In this document: positions 24,700 to 33,201 of the stretch, piece by piece
Numbering within the stretch: the first letter of the stretch is position 1
Layout: every line of letters begins with the position of its first letter
NCBI GenBank assembly: GCA_020024615.1
Contig: JAHHTP010000009.1
Coordinates: forward strand, 1-53,216
Source: Oscillospiraceae bacterium
GTDB lineage: Bacteria > Bacillota > Clostridia > Oscillospirales > Ruminococcaceae
DNA length: 53,216 bases
Reading direction: 5' to 3'
Program-made: the position numbers and the translations under genes
The notes under the pieces: model-generated
What the model was told of the DNA's origin: nothing
Databases searched by the model: none
Seen by the model: the letters and a program-made list of their open reading frames with translations, nothing else

Positions 24700-26619
24700 A
24701 TGCTTAAAAAAGTACTTGCAAGCGCATTAGCAGTTGCTACCGTAGCTACCTGCGCATATGTACCGTCTGCATTTGCATCTGCTGCTACTGCAGAGAGCAA
24801 AACTGCAAGCCGTGAAACTTACACTGCTTGGCTGAATTCTCAGGATAAACAGCCGACCACTACCGTTAATGTCAGCATCGTGTCTGACAAATCTTCTCTG
24901 AACAACACTTCTGCATCCTTTACTCTGGATACCGAAGGTTTAGGCGCTGAGTCTGTTAAAGCAGCTCTGCACCAGAAGATGAGCGCTCTGGAGACCACTC
25001 TGGATGCTGAGTATGTTAACTTTGTACAGAAAGGCAAACTGAGCCCGTATCAGTTCTCTGTTTCTGTTGCTCCGGGCGCAGATAACAAATCTTATCACGC
25101 TTACATCTCCTACAAAAAAGCTGTATTCTTCAACCCGAACAAACAGGCTGGTGAATTCAACAAACCTAATGAAACTTATCCGGAATCTTTAGATTCTAAA
25201 GTTCTGAAAGATGCAGGTCTGACTCTGTTAGGTTACTATCCGGAAATCACAGCTAATGATGTAGCTACTAAAATGATGCTTGAAACTCAGGTAGCTGCTA
25301 AAGCACCGGCATTTAGAGTAGCTGCTAAAAAACGTACTGGCTTCAAATTTGATGATGCTAAGAATATCGTTTTCGCTGTAACTGATACCCTGAATGATAA
25401 TGATTGGAATGGTACTGATCCGATTGAGGCGACTCATACCTTAAAATTAAAAGTTCAGAAAAACGATGGTAATTCTCCTAAAGCTCTTGAGTTAATCAAT
25501 GGTACTTATGCTGGTAAAACCCAAGTTAAAGCTGACATTCTTGTTCCGGTATATGACAAAGCAAACTGGGAAGCTTATCTGAGAGGCGAAGCAGACGTTA
25601 ATGCAGCACTGGAAGCTACTAACAAAGTTACTGTAGATGGAGTTGACTATATTCCGGCTGGCTTAAAAGCTGTTCCGACAAGTACTGCTAATACCGACAA
25701 AATCGAGTGGGTTATCACCTACAAAAAACAGGTACCGGTATACGATACTACCACTACCTACACTCTGAAAGTTGGTACTGGTTCTGATCTGAAATTCACC
25801 ACCGTTAGATATGGTAATAACAATCCGTTCTTTACCTCTAATGTTGCTGATATCTACAAAATGAATCCGGCAGATGATTACACCAAAGATATGGTTGCTA
25901 AATATCCGACCGTAGAAGCATTATTAAACAGAGATAAAGAAAACACTGGCGTTGTATACGAATTAGGCAAACTGCAGCAGTACAATACTTCTGCTAATGG
26001 TATTGCTGCAACTGCTACCGTAGCATACGAAGTTATCGCAAATGGCGGCAAAACCGTATATTCTTATGACGAAAAAGTTGAAGGCAAAGTTCTGAAAACT
26101 GACAAAGTATTCTTAAGCAAAGATCAGTCTACCGAGATCGGTCAGAAACTGACTGCAACTGCTAAAGATTTAGGCATTGCTGAGGCTGTTGTTATCGGCG
26201 GTACCAGATACGTATTTGATTACGCTAAAAACGATGTTGACAACTCCATCGCTACTGTTTACAAAATGCAGGCTCTGGAAGTTGAGATGAACGACTTCGC
26301 AATGGCTACCGGCAAATTCAACGACAAAGCTTACTTTGGCCGTGCAGCAAAAGCTGGTAACAAAGTAACCCTGAAAGTTTCCCTGTCCAAAGCAGGCGAA
26401 GACAAAGCACTGGATTTAACCAAAGTTACCGTTAAATTCAACGTTGAAGGCGCTAAAGCTAGTAAGAACTATGAGTTCAAAGCTACCGAGCAGTTCAAAG
26501 CTGGTGTTGCTAGCGACATCACTTTAGGCAAAGGCTTCAACATGGTAACCGCTACCGTTTCCTACGACGGTAAAGAAATCGGTACCACCGCTCCGTTCTT
26601 TGCATATGTTGGTAAATAA
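24700..26619 (+). CDS. Secreted protein of unknown family, probably abundant
   Basis: A 639-aa exported protein I do not recognise. A classical signal peptide (MLKKVLASALAVATVATC...) ends with AFA at residues 24-26. The mature part is rich in Lys, Ala, Thr and Val, with alternating beta-strand patterns such as YISYKKAVF and WVITYKKQVPVYD, suggesting repeated beta-sandwich modules. No SLH, LPXTG, choline-binding or enzymatic motif is seen. Codons are strongly restricted (GCT/GCA, AAA, GGT, CTG, ACC), more than in most neighbours, as in highly expressed genes. With the long leader and strong terminator it resembles an S-layer or other major surface protein, but that is inference. AAAGGA lies 12 nt before ATG24700, a longer gap than usual. 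Confidence 0.75.
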   Translation: MLKKVLASALAVATVATCAYVPSAFASAATAESKTASRETYTAWLNSQDKQPTTTVNVSIVSDKSSLNNTSASFTLDTEGLGAESVKAALHQKMSALETTLDAEYVNFVQKGKLSPYQFSVSVAPGADNKSYHAYISYKKAVFFNPNKQAGEFNKPNETYPESLDSKVLKDAGLTLLGYYPEITANDVATKMMLETQVAAKAPAFRVAAKKRTGFKFDDAKNIVFAVTDTLNDNDWNGTDPIEATHTLKLKVQKNDGNSPKALELINGTYAGKTQVKADILVPVYDKANWEAYLRGEADVNAALEATNKVTVDGVDYIPAGLKAVPTSTANTDKIEWVITYKKQVPVYDTTTTYTLKVGTGSDLKFTTVRYGNNNPFFTSNVADIYKMNPADDYTKDMVAKYPTVEALLNRDKENTGVVYELGKLQQYNTSANGIAATATVAYEVIANGGKTVYSYDEKVEGKVLKTDKVFLSKDQSTEIGQKLTATAKDLGIAEAVVIGGTRYVFDYAKNDVDNSIATVYKMQALEVEMNDFAMATGKFNDKAYFGRAAKAGNKVTLKVSLSKAGEDKALDLTKVTVKFNVEGAKASKNYEFKATEQFKAGVASDITLGKGFNMVTATVSYDGKEIGTTAPFFAYVGK

Positions 26620-26665
26620 TTTACTACTTGTGTAAAACAGTGAGTGAATTAACTGAATAAGTTAT

Positions 26666-26695
26666 CCCTCCGGATTTATTCCGGAGGGTTTTTGT
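26666..26695 (+). terminator. Terminator of the secreted-protein gene
   Basis: A perfect 9-bp stem CCCTCCGGA (26666-26674) with TCCGGAGGG (26680-26688), followed by TTTTTG. It lies just before the convergent stop of the penicillin-binding protein. Confidence 0.87.
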
Positions 26696-26696
26696 T

Positions 26697-28121
26697 TTAT
26701 TCTGCAAGCATTTTGACAATTGGCGCCGCCGTATCATTCCCGGATACAGCATCTTCTACCATCACCGTTATGGCGATGGTTTTGCCTTTGTACTCATACC
26801 ATCCGGCAAACCATCCGTTTAAGCGTTCTCTATTGTCTTTGAATTGTCCGGTTTGGGCTGTGCCGGTTTTCCCGCACACAACGCCAGAATCGGGTTTTGC
26901 TTTTGCAGTTTCGTTTTCCATGACCGCCTTGTATAATGCGTCCTGCAAAATACTGGCGGTTTTTTCTGTTATAATGCGGGTTGACTGCGGAATGGAGCAG
27001 CCTGAAATGTTGCTGCCGTTTTCGGTGGTTCCGGTAATCAGAATAGGTGTATGGTAATTTCCGTTGTCTGCGATTGCCGCATATGCGGCACATATCTGCA
27101 AAGGTGTGGCTAAAAATCTGCCCTGTCCGAACGAGAAGTTTGCTTTTTCGCCTGCATTCATATTGGCATCCGGCAGATTTCCGGCGGCAGAGTATAGACT
27201 GTCGGCAAGTTTGATTTTTTGTCCGAATCCAAATTGATAAACGGTATCAATCAACAGTTCGGGCGGCAGTTGTGCGGTTAGCTGTACGAAGTATGGATTG
27301 CAGGATTGCTTTAGTGCGCCATATAGGTTTAATATGCCGTGTCCATTTCGGTTATGGCAGCGGAATGTGGTTTGTCCAATAGTTGTGCTGCCAGTACATT
27401 CGAATGCGGTGTGGGGAGAAATGCCGGTTTCCAGTGCTGCCGCGGCAATAACGGGTTTTAACACCGAACCCACTGGATAGGCAGTAAATGCACGGTTGAT
27501 CAACGGTGTGTTGGGGTCTGATAAGGCATCTGCAACATTGTCATATTCTGGGAAGGATGCGCAGGCTAGAATTTCCCCACTTTTGACATCCATGCAGACA
27601 ACCGCTCCTTTTTTAATGTCGGATTTCAAAGATTGTACCTTTTTCTGTAATGCAAGGTCAAGGGTCAGGACAATGCCGGATCGGTTTTCCGGTGGGACAG
27701 AGAGTGAAATTTGGGAATCGGGAAGTGCTGTTCCATCCCCGATGGTTGGGATTGCGGCATATGCCGCCACAGCGTTTTGGCTGAGAAAGGAATCAAAGGC
27801 AGCTTCTATTCCACACACGCCTTTTCCGTCTTTGAGATAGCCCAGCAGATGCGGTGCGGCGGTATCATTGCGTGCTGGGGCAAGATAGAGTGTGGATTTT
27901 CCGGCGATTTCTACCTGTTGTACATCGTATGCGCGGGTAAGAGGGGTTAGATTGCGATCATAGATTTGGCCGCGTGTGCGATAGAGTGGCACAGTCTGTT
28001 TCCCCATATTCTGTGAAAATGCCTGATAGGTTTTATTTTGTGTGATGCTGTAAAGATGCAGAAAAAGTGATAAGAATAAAAGCAGTGTGATTCCAGAGAG
28101 AATCAGTAGGCGTTTTTGCAT
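26697..28121 (-). CDS. Class B penicillin-binding protein (transpeptidase)
   Basis: A D,D-transpeptidase that cross-links peptidoglycan outside the membrane. The N-terminus (MQKRLLILSGITLLLFLSLFLHLYSI) is a single signal anchor. The three active-site motifs are present: S-x-x-K as YPVGSVLKPV (near residue 224), S-x-N as KQSCNPYF (near 280), and KTG as VCGKTGTAQTG (near 420). At 474 aa it is shorter than FtsI or SpoVD-type enzymes, with a small N-terminal module, resembling the compact PbpA group; no PASTA domain. The start is ATG28121, since AAAGGAGC lies 7 nt upstream; an upstream Met (28169) lacks a site. It is divergent from the teichoic-type transferase, placing two envelope genes back to back. 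Confidence 0.9.
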   Translation of the reverse strand: MQKRLLILSGITLLLFLSLFLHLYSITQNKTYQAFSQNMGKQTVPLYRTRGQIYDRNLTPLTRAYDVQQVEIAGKSTLYLAPARNDTAAPHLLGYLKDGKGVCGIEAAFDSFLSQNAVAAYAAIPTIGDGTALPDSQISLSVPPENRSGIVLTLDLALQKKVQSLKSDIKKGAVVCMDVKSGEILACASFPEYDNVADALSDPNTPLINRAFTAYPVGSVLKPVIAAAALETGISPHTAFECTGSTTIGQTTFRCHNRNGHGILNLYGALKQSCNPYFVQLTAQLPPELLIDTVYQFGFGQKIKLADSLYSAAGNLPDANMNAGEKANFSFGQGRFLATPLQICAAYAAIADNGNYHTPILITGTTENGSNISGCSIPQSTRIITEKTASILQDALYKAVMENETAKAKPDSGVVCGKTGTAQTGQFKDNRERLNGWFAGWYEYKGKTIAITVMVEDAVSGNDTAAPIVKMLAE

Positions 28122-28141
28122 AATTAGCTCCTTTGTATGAT

Positions 28142-28170
28142 TTGACTTTAAGATTAGTTTATGATACAAT
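28142..28170 (+). promoter_or_regulatory. Promoter of the GT2/glycerophosphotransferase gene
   Basis: TTGACT (28142-28147), a 17-bp spacer and TACAAT (28165-28170). A 15-bp palindrome GATAAGC-G-GCTTATC (28194-28208) follows next to the ribosome site and might be an operator or, as RNA, pair in an alternative AGCCG/CGGCT hairpin. Confidence 0.7.
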
Positions 28171-28220
28171 TAAACTAAGTATACGGATTGAGCCGATAAG
28201 CGGCTTATCAGGAGGAACAT

Positions 28221-30650
28221 ATGGAAATCAGTATTATTACACCGTTTCATACCGGGAGGCAGTATCTGATAGATTATTTTGATAGTTTGTGCTGTCAGAC
28301 CTACCGCAATTTTGAAGTGATTTTTGTGTTGGATCACGCAGAAGATGTTTCAGACATTCTTCAGAAGTACGAACAGGTTCTGAACATGAAAATCTATACG
28401 CTGACTGGTAAAAGTGGTGTTGCTGCGGCAAGAAATTTTGGATTGCAGCAGGCGTCAGGAGATTTTGTTTATTTTGTGGATGCAGATGACTATCTGCTGG
28501 AGCATACATTGGAGCGTTTTGCACTCAGACTGGAAGAAGAACCAGAGCTTGAAGTTTTATACGGCAATAAGAAAAAAACATGGTATAAGCGCTCTCTTAC
28601 CTTGGAAACACTGCATGCCGAGCAGATTGAACGCTGGAAGGACATATTGACGCAAGCAGGCGTTACTTTCCCGGAAGACGCGGACGAGGCTACATTGGAA
28701 TCATTGGTTGCCTCGATTGTTGATGATGAACAGCAGTCAGAGGAAAACGCAGAAGATGCGCTTGTAGATGCCGCTGAATCTGAAACAGAAGATGCAGATG
28801 ATAGTGAAGGATTTGATTCCGATGAACAGGAAGAAGATATCATTTTGCGTGAGGAAAGATCACGTGAAGTGCGGAAAGATCGTGCGGCCAGAATGCTGAT
28901 TACTTCCCGAAAGGGCATAAAAAATATCTCTGTCCTGCATATTCTGATAAAACGCAGTTTCCTGGAAGAATATCAGATTCGCTTTGATGAAGAAGCGGTA
29001 TATTATGTTGATTTGACCTTTGTTGTTGAAATTCTGGAGAAGGCAACGGAATACAGGCGAGTTTATTCCTCCAAATACTATCAGCGTAAACACAATGACC
29101 CGATCAATCTTCCATCTATTGCACAAATGAAATCAGAAGATCGTTTTTCGGAGTTGCTGAGTGCTTACAATAAAGCAGTGGCATTGCTGCCGGCTGATAG
29201 TCCATTAAAAGCACGCATGAACCGTAAAATAATCAACTACTTCTGCAACTATTTTGCTGTTCAGATGCATCGTAGCCCACAGAGCAAATGGAAAGAAGAA
29301 CGCTTTGCAGAGATGCGTGAAGTGATTGCACAAATTGAACCGGCGTATGTTAAAAGATTTGGTTATCGAAAACGTCGTCTGATAAAAGCACTCCTTTCTG
29401 GGGATCAGAAAAAGACAGAAAGTATTATCACGCGTTATCTGGCTTTACAGAAGGTCGGTAAGCTGATTAAGAATCCGAGCAAAACCAAACGAGAAATGTA
29501 TAATCATGTTTATAAAAAACAGCCAATCATACCGAAAACGGTATTATTTGAATGCTTTTTCGGCGGATTTTATTCGGACAGCCCAAAGTATATTTATCAG
29601 CAGCTGATCAAAGCTTATCCGGGCGAGTATGATTGTATCTGGGTTTATAAGGATAAGAAAATTGATATTCCATTCCCATGCAAACAGGTAAAGCGTTTTA
29701 GCTTAGCATATTATAAATACCTTGCCTGTGCCAATTATTTTGTATTTAATAATCGTCAGCCGGCATGGATGGAACACCGCGAAGGTCAGGTATTTCTGGA
29801 AACCTGGCACGGTACGCCTTTAAAACGCCTAACCTTTGATTTAGATGAAGTATTGTCGGCTTCTCCGAATCATAAACACTTAATGTATCGTTCTTCTCGT
29901 AATTGGGACTATATGGTTTCTCCAAATGCTTTTTCTACAAAAACATTCCGCCGCTGTTTTATGTTCGAGAATAAAATGCTGAATACTGGTTATCCAAGAA
30001 ATGATATTCTGCATCGTGAAAATAAGGAAGAATTTGCAAAACAGATTCGTGAAAAACTGGGAATTCCGCAGGATAAAAAGACCATTCTTTATGCTCCGAC
30101 CTGGCGTGATGATGAATACTACGATCATGGAAAATATAAATTCTCTTTGAAATTAAATTTACAGCAAATGAAGGAAAATCTGTCGGATGAGTATGTTATT
30201 TTGCTTCGTACACATTACTATATTGCGGATGCTATTGATGTAACCGGTATGGAAGATTTTGTGTTTAATGTCTGCCGTTACAATGATATTGCGGAATTAT
30301 ATTTGATTTCGGATATTCTAATTACTGACTATTCTTCGGTATTCTTCGATTATGCTGGATTGAAACGCCCGATGTTATTTTACACCTATGACCTGGACAA
30401 GTATCGTGATGATCTGCGTGGATTCTATATTGATATGGAAACCGAAGTTCCGGGACCGCTGCTGTTGACAACAGATGAAGTTGTGGATGCAATTCAAAAT
30501 ATTGATGAAGTCAATGCCAAGTATGCTGCTTGCTATGATAAATTCTATGAACGCTTCTGTGGCTGGGAAGATGGTCATGCCGCTGAAAAGATTGTTGATT
30601 ATGTGTTTAAAGGCAAAGAGTTCGATAATCATGAAGAATGTGAGCAGTGA
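28221..30650 (+). CDS. GT2 glycosyltransferase-CDP-glycerol transferase fusion
   Basis: An 809-aa two-domain enzyme. Residues 1-130 are a GT-A family 2 glycosyltransferase (SIITPFHTGRQYL, GVAAARNFGL, metal-binding VDADDYLLEH at 86-95). Residues about 480-800 are a CDP-glycerol glycerophosphotransferase domain (PF04464, TagB/TagF type), with ETWHGTPLKRL, ILYAPTWRDDEY, LLRTHYY and ILITDYSSVFFDY. Such proteins build teichoic-acid-like or capsular glycerol/ribitol phosphate polymers at the inner membrane face. An odd feature is an acidic insert at about 150-216, extremely rich in Asp, Glu and Ser, inside the first half. AGGAGGA lies just before ATG28221. It appears monocistronic. Confidence 0.88.
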   Translation: MEISIITPFHTGRQYLIDYFDSLCCQTYRNFEVIFVLDHAEDVSDILQKYEQVLNMKIYTLTGKSGVAAARNFGLQQASGDFVYFVDADDYLLEHTLERFALRLEEEPELEVLYGNKKKTWYKRSLTLETLHAEQIERWKDILTQAGVTFPEDADEATLESLVASIVDDEQQSEENAEDALVDAAESETEDADDSEGFDSDEQEEDIILREERSREVRKDRAARMLITSRKGIKNISVLHILIKRSFLEEYQIRFDEEAVYYVDLTFVVEILEKATEYRRVYSSKYYQRKHNDPINLPSIAQMKSEDRFSELLSAYNKAVALLPADSPLKARMNRKIINYFCNYFAVQMHRSPQSKWKEERFAEMREVIAQIEPAYVKRFGYRKRRLIKALLSGDQKKTESIITRYLALQKVGKLIKNPSKTKREMYNHVYKKQPIIPKTVLFECFFGGFYSDSPKYIYQQLIKAYPGEYDCIWVYKDKKIDIPFPCKQVKRFSLAYYKYLACANYFVFNNRQPAWMEHREGQVFLETWHGTPLKRLTFDLDEVLSASPNHKHLMYRSSRNWDYMVSPNAFSTKTFRRCFMFENKMLNTGYPRNDILHRENKEEFAKQIREKLGIPQDKKTILYAPTWRDDEYYDHGKYKFSLKLNLQQMKENLSDEYVILLRTHYYIADAIDVTGMEDFVFNVCRYNDIAELYLISDILITDYSSVFFDYAGLKRPMLFYTYDLDKYRDDLRGFYIDMETEVPGPLLLTTDEVVDAIQNIDEVNAKYAACYDKFYERFCGWEDGHAAEKIVDYVFKGKEFDNHEECEQ

Positions 30651-30700
30651 GAAATTTGTAAATTTTCGATGATTTTTTCTGTAAAATTTATTAAAAACAA

Positions 30701-30729
30701 TTGAATTTCTTGCCGGATAGGTATATAAT
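30701..30729 (+). promoter_or_regulatory. Promoter of fucO
   Basis: TTGAAT (30701-30706), a 17-bp spacer and a perfect TATAAT (30724-30729), 50 bp before the fucO start codon. Confidence 0.78.
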
Positions 30730-30778
30730 AGGAGTATAGCCAAATAATGGCATCTTATAAAATGGAGGAAAGATAATC

Positions 30779-31927
30779 ATGGCAAGAATGGTATTGAACG
30801 AAACTTCTTATTTTGGACCTGGTGCAATCAAGAACATTGCGGACGAGGTAAAAAATCGCGGTCTGCATAAAGTTCTGGTTGTTACCGATCCGGACCTGAT
30901 TAAATTTAAAGTTGCTACAAAAGTTATGGATGTTCTGGCTGAAGCTGGTATTCCGTACGCAGTATATGACAATGTAAAAGCAAATCCGACGATTGAAAAT
31001 GTACAGTCTGGTGTGGCTTTCTGTAAAGCAGAAGCAGCGGATTGTCTTGTAGCAGTAGGCGGTGGCTCTGCTATTGATACTGCAAAAGCAATCGGCATTA
31101 TTATGACTAATCCGGAATTTTCTGATGTTCGTTCTTTAGAGGGCGTTGCTCCAACTAAAAATAAAGCACTGACTTTAATGGCGGTTTCTACTACATCCGG
31201 TACTGCTGCTGAAGTTACCATCAACTATGTTATTACCGATGTTGAGAAACAGCGTAAATTTGTATGCGTTGACCCGCATGACATTCCGGTTGTTGCAGTA
31301 ATCGACCCTGATATGACCATGTCCATGCCAAAAGGTCTGTGTGCCGCTACTGGTATGGATGCTCTGACCCACGCTATTGAAGGTTATATCACCAAAGGTG
31401 CATGGGAGTTGACCGATGCAATCCATTTGAAAGCAATCGAGATCATCGCCCGTTCTTTAAGATCATCTGTAGCAGGGGAAGCGAAAGGCCGCGAGGATAT
31501 GGCTTTGGGCCAGTATGTTGCAGGTATGGGCTTCTCCAATGTAGGTTTGGGCATTGTTCATTCGATGGCACATCCGCTGGGTGCCGTTTATGATACACCG
31601 CACGGTGTTGCAAACGCAATTATCCTGCCTACTGTTATGGCTTACAATGCAGAGGCAACTGGTGAAAAATATCGCGAAATTGCTCGAGCAATGGGTGTTA
31701 AGGGCGTTGATAGCATGACACAGGAAGAATATCGAGCAGCAGCAGTAGAAGCTGTTAAGAAATTAAGCACAGATGTTGGCATTCCAGCAACCTTAACCGA
31801 GGTTGGTGTAAAAGAGGAAGATCTTGATATGCTGGCACAGCAGGCAATGGATGATGCATGCCGTCCGGGCAACCCGAAAGAGCCGACTAAGGAAGATATC
31901 ATTGCATTGTATAAATCCATGCTGTAA
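30779..31927 (+). CDS. fucO: Lactaldehyde reductase (iron-containing alcohol dehydrogenase)
   Basis: FucO reduces L-lactaldehyde to L-1,2-propanediol with NADH in anaerobic fucose and rhamnose breakdown. The 382-aa protein aligns closely over its length with what I recall of E. coli FucO, including RKFVCVDPHDIP, EGYITKGAWELTDA and GQYVAGMGFSNVGLG. Nucleotide site GGGSAIDTAKAIG is near residues 96-108. Iron ligands are expected in DALTHAIEGY (Asp, His) and in HSMAHPLGAVYDTPHG (two His). GGAGGAAAG lies 6-9 nt before ATG30779. It is monocistronic, 6 kb from rhaB and the class II aldolase, which would supply lactaldehyde. Confidence in the family is very high; the exact physiological substrate is inferred from similarity and context. 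Confidence 0.93.
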   Translation: MARMVLNETSYFGPGAIKNIADEVKNRGLHKVLVVTDPDLIKFKVATKVMDVLAEAGIPYAVYDNVKANPTIENVQSGVAFCKAEAADCLVAVGGGSAIDTAKAIGIIMTNPEFSDVRSLEGVAPTKNKALTLMAVSTTSGTAAEVTINYVITDVEKQRKFVCVDPHDIPVVAVIDPDMTMSMPKGLCAATGMDALTHAIEGYITKGAWELTDAIHLKAIEIIARSLRSSVAGEAKGREDMALGQYVAGMGFSNVGLGIVHSMAHPLGAVYDTPHGVANAIILPTVMAYNAEATGEKYREIARAMGVKGVDSMTQEEYRAAAVEAVKKLSTDVGIPATLTEVGVKEEDLDMLAQQAMDDACRPGNPKEPTKEDIIALYKSML

Positions 31928-31947
31928 TGATTGTAATTTGATATTTG

Positions 31948-31980
31948 CCGCAGAGCCATATGACTCTGCGGTTTTTATTT
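31948..31980 (+). terminator. Terminator of fucO
   Basis: A perfect 8-bp stem CCGCAGAG (31948-31955) with CTCTGCGG (31964-31971), then TTTTTATTTT. Confidence 0.87.
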
Positions 31981-32085
31981 TGACAGTAGAATTAGGATGA
32001 AAATAGTATTTTCAAGTAAAAAGTAATAGTAATGTAAAAATAATTATATTTTTTTTATTCATTGAAATAATATTAAAAAAACTTG

Positions 32086-32114
32086 TTGACAAACAAGAGT
32101 GAATATGCTATAAT
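32086..32114 (+). promoter_or_regulatory. Consensus promoter of tRNA-Gln
   Basis: TTGACA (32086-32091), exactly 17 bp, TATAAT (32109-32114): a perfect sigma-A promoter 35 bp before the tRNA. Confidence 0.88.
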
Positions 32115-32149
32115 AATCAAGCAGTCAGGAAATGACAGCAAGAAAACAT

Positions 32150-32225
32150 TGGGGTGTCGCCAAGCGGTAAGGCAACGGACTCTGACTCCGTCATCGCGAA
32201 AGTTCGAATCTTTCCACCCCAGCCA
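32150..32225 (+). tRNA. tRNA-Gln (anticodon CTG)
   Basis: A 76-nt tRNA with an encoded CCA end (32223-32225). The acceptor stem TGGGGTG (32150-32156) pairs with CACCCCA (32215-32221), followed by discriminator G. The anticodon stem ACGGA/TCCGT encloses CTCTGAC, giving anticodon CTG for the codon CAG. The T arm GAAAG-TTCGAAT-CTTTC is perfect. It is a single-gene unit between a consensus promoter and its own terminator. Confidence 0.96.
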
Positions 32226-32229
32226 GAGA

Positions 32230-32259
32230 AAAGACGATTCATTTAGGATCGTCTTTTTT
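32230..32259 (+). terminator. Terminator of tRNA-Gln
   Basis: A 9-bp stem AAAGACGAT (32230-32238) with ATCGTCTTT (32248-32256), followed by further T residues, starts 5 nt after the tRNA. Confidence 0.87.
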
Positions 32260-32327
32260 GTTATGTAAACAATAACCTTGATAGATGAAAATCTTTGTGT
32301 AAAGGTGAAATATTTACAAACTGAGCG

Positions 32328-32356
32328 TTGTTTTTGTAAATGGAATATGATACAAT
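32328..32356 (+). promoter_or_regulatory. Promoter of the cyclophilin lipoprotein pair
   Basis: TTGTTT (32328-32333), a 17-bp spacer and TACAAT (32351-32356), 74 bp before the first lipoprotein gene. Confidence 0.6.
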
Positions 32357-32429
32357 ACTACTTACAGGATATTTTGAAATGCTGCAGAATATAGGATTCT
32401 TAATCGAAAGGATGAGGTGATTGAAACAC

Positions 32430-33176
32430 ATGAAAAGAAAATTGCGGTATTTGGCATTGTTATGCGTAGTTGTTTTCTGCTGTGTGAGCATGTCTGCATG
32501 TATTCCGGCGGATGCCTCTATGCCGAATGAGGCGGATATTAAGTTGATTCAGTTGGAGCCACCCAAAGAGGGTCAGGATATTGCAATTTTTGAAACCAAT
32601 TATGGCATCATCAAAATGATGCTGTTTACGGAGGAAACACCGCAGACCGTAGCGCATTTTAAGACGCTGATCAATGCTGGATTCTACGACGGCAGAAAGA
32701 TTTCGGCTGTGGATACCGTTACTAAGACCATTTATACTGGAGAAGATCGGACAACCGATACATTCGGTAAGGTTATGACGGAGAATGGAAAGGATGTTCC
32801 ATTGGAAGTTCATCCGAATCTCTGGCATTTTACTGGAGCGGTTTCAGCATATCAGAAGGTAAACGGATTTAACAGTAAGTATACCAATTCGGACAGCCGC
32901 TTTTTCATCATCGGTACAAAGGAAGCAAGTGAGCAGACCTTGTTTCAGATGAAGGAGCAGGAATTCCCACAGGTTGTCCAAGATGCTTATAAGGAGCATG
33001 GCGGCTTGGTGGAATATGCAGGCTGCTTTACAGTATTTGCACAGGTGTATGATGGTCTGGAAGTTGTGGATGATATTCTTGAAAATGTACAGCTAAAGGA
33101 AGACTCAGTAGAACCGGCTGAAGAATTATATATCAAAAAAGCAACCCTTTCTACTTATTCTTCGCAGAATCCGTGA
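32430..33176 (+). CDS. Cyclophilin-fold lipoprotein, probably degenerate
   Basis: A 248-aa secreted lipoprotein: the signal sequence ends in the lipobox MSAC, with Cys near residue 24. A cyclophilin domain (PF00160) is recognisable from ETNYGIIKMMLFTEETPQTVAHFKTL and from TNSDSRFFIIGT and FTVFAQVYDGLEVVDDI. However, the usual catalytic segment F-HRVI is replaced by GRKISAVDTV, and the GDP-x-GTG motif is missing, whereas the neighbour 25 bp downstream keeps both. It may be a chaperone or binding protein without prolyl isomerase activity. The start is uncertain: ATG32430 (GAGGTGA 11 nt before) or TTG32421 (AAAGGA 8 nt before). Confidence 0.82.
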   Translation: MKRKLRYLALLCVVVFCCVSMSACIPADASMPNEADIKLIQLEPPKEGQDIAIFETNYGIIKMMLFTEETPQTVAHFKTLINAGFYDGRKISAVDTVTKTIYTGEDRTTDTFGKVMTENGKDVPLEVHPNLWHFTGAVSAYQKVNGFNSKYTNSDSRFFIIGTKEASEQTLFQMKEQEFPQVVQDAYKEHGGLVEYAGCFTVFAQVYDGLEVVDDILENVQLKEDSVEPAEELYIKKATLSTYSSQNP

Positions 33177-33201
33177 TACACATAAATAGGAGGAATTTAA
33201 A

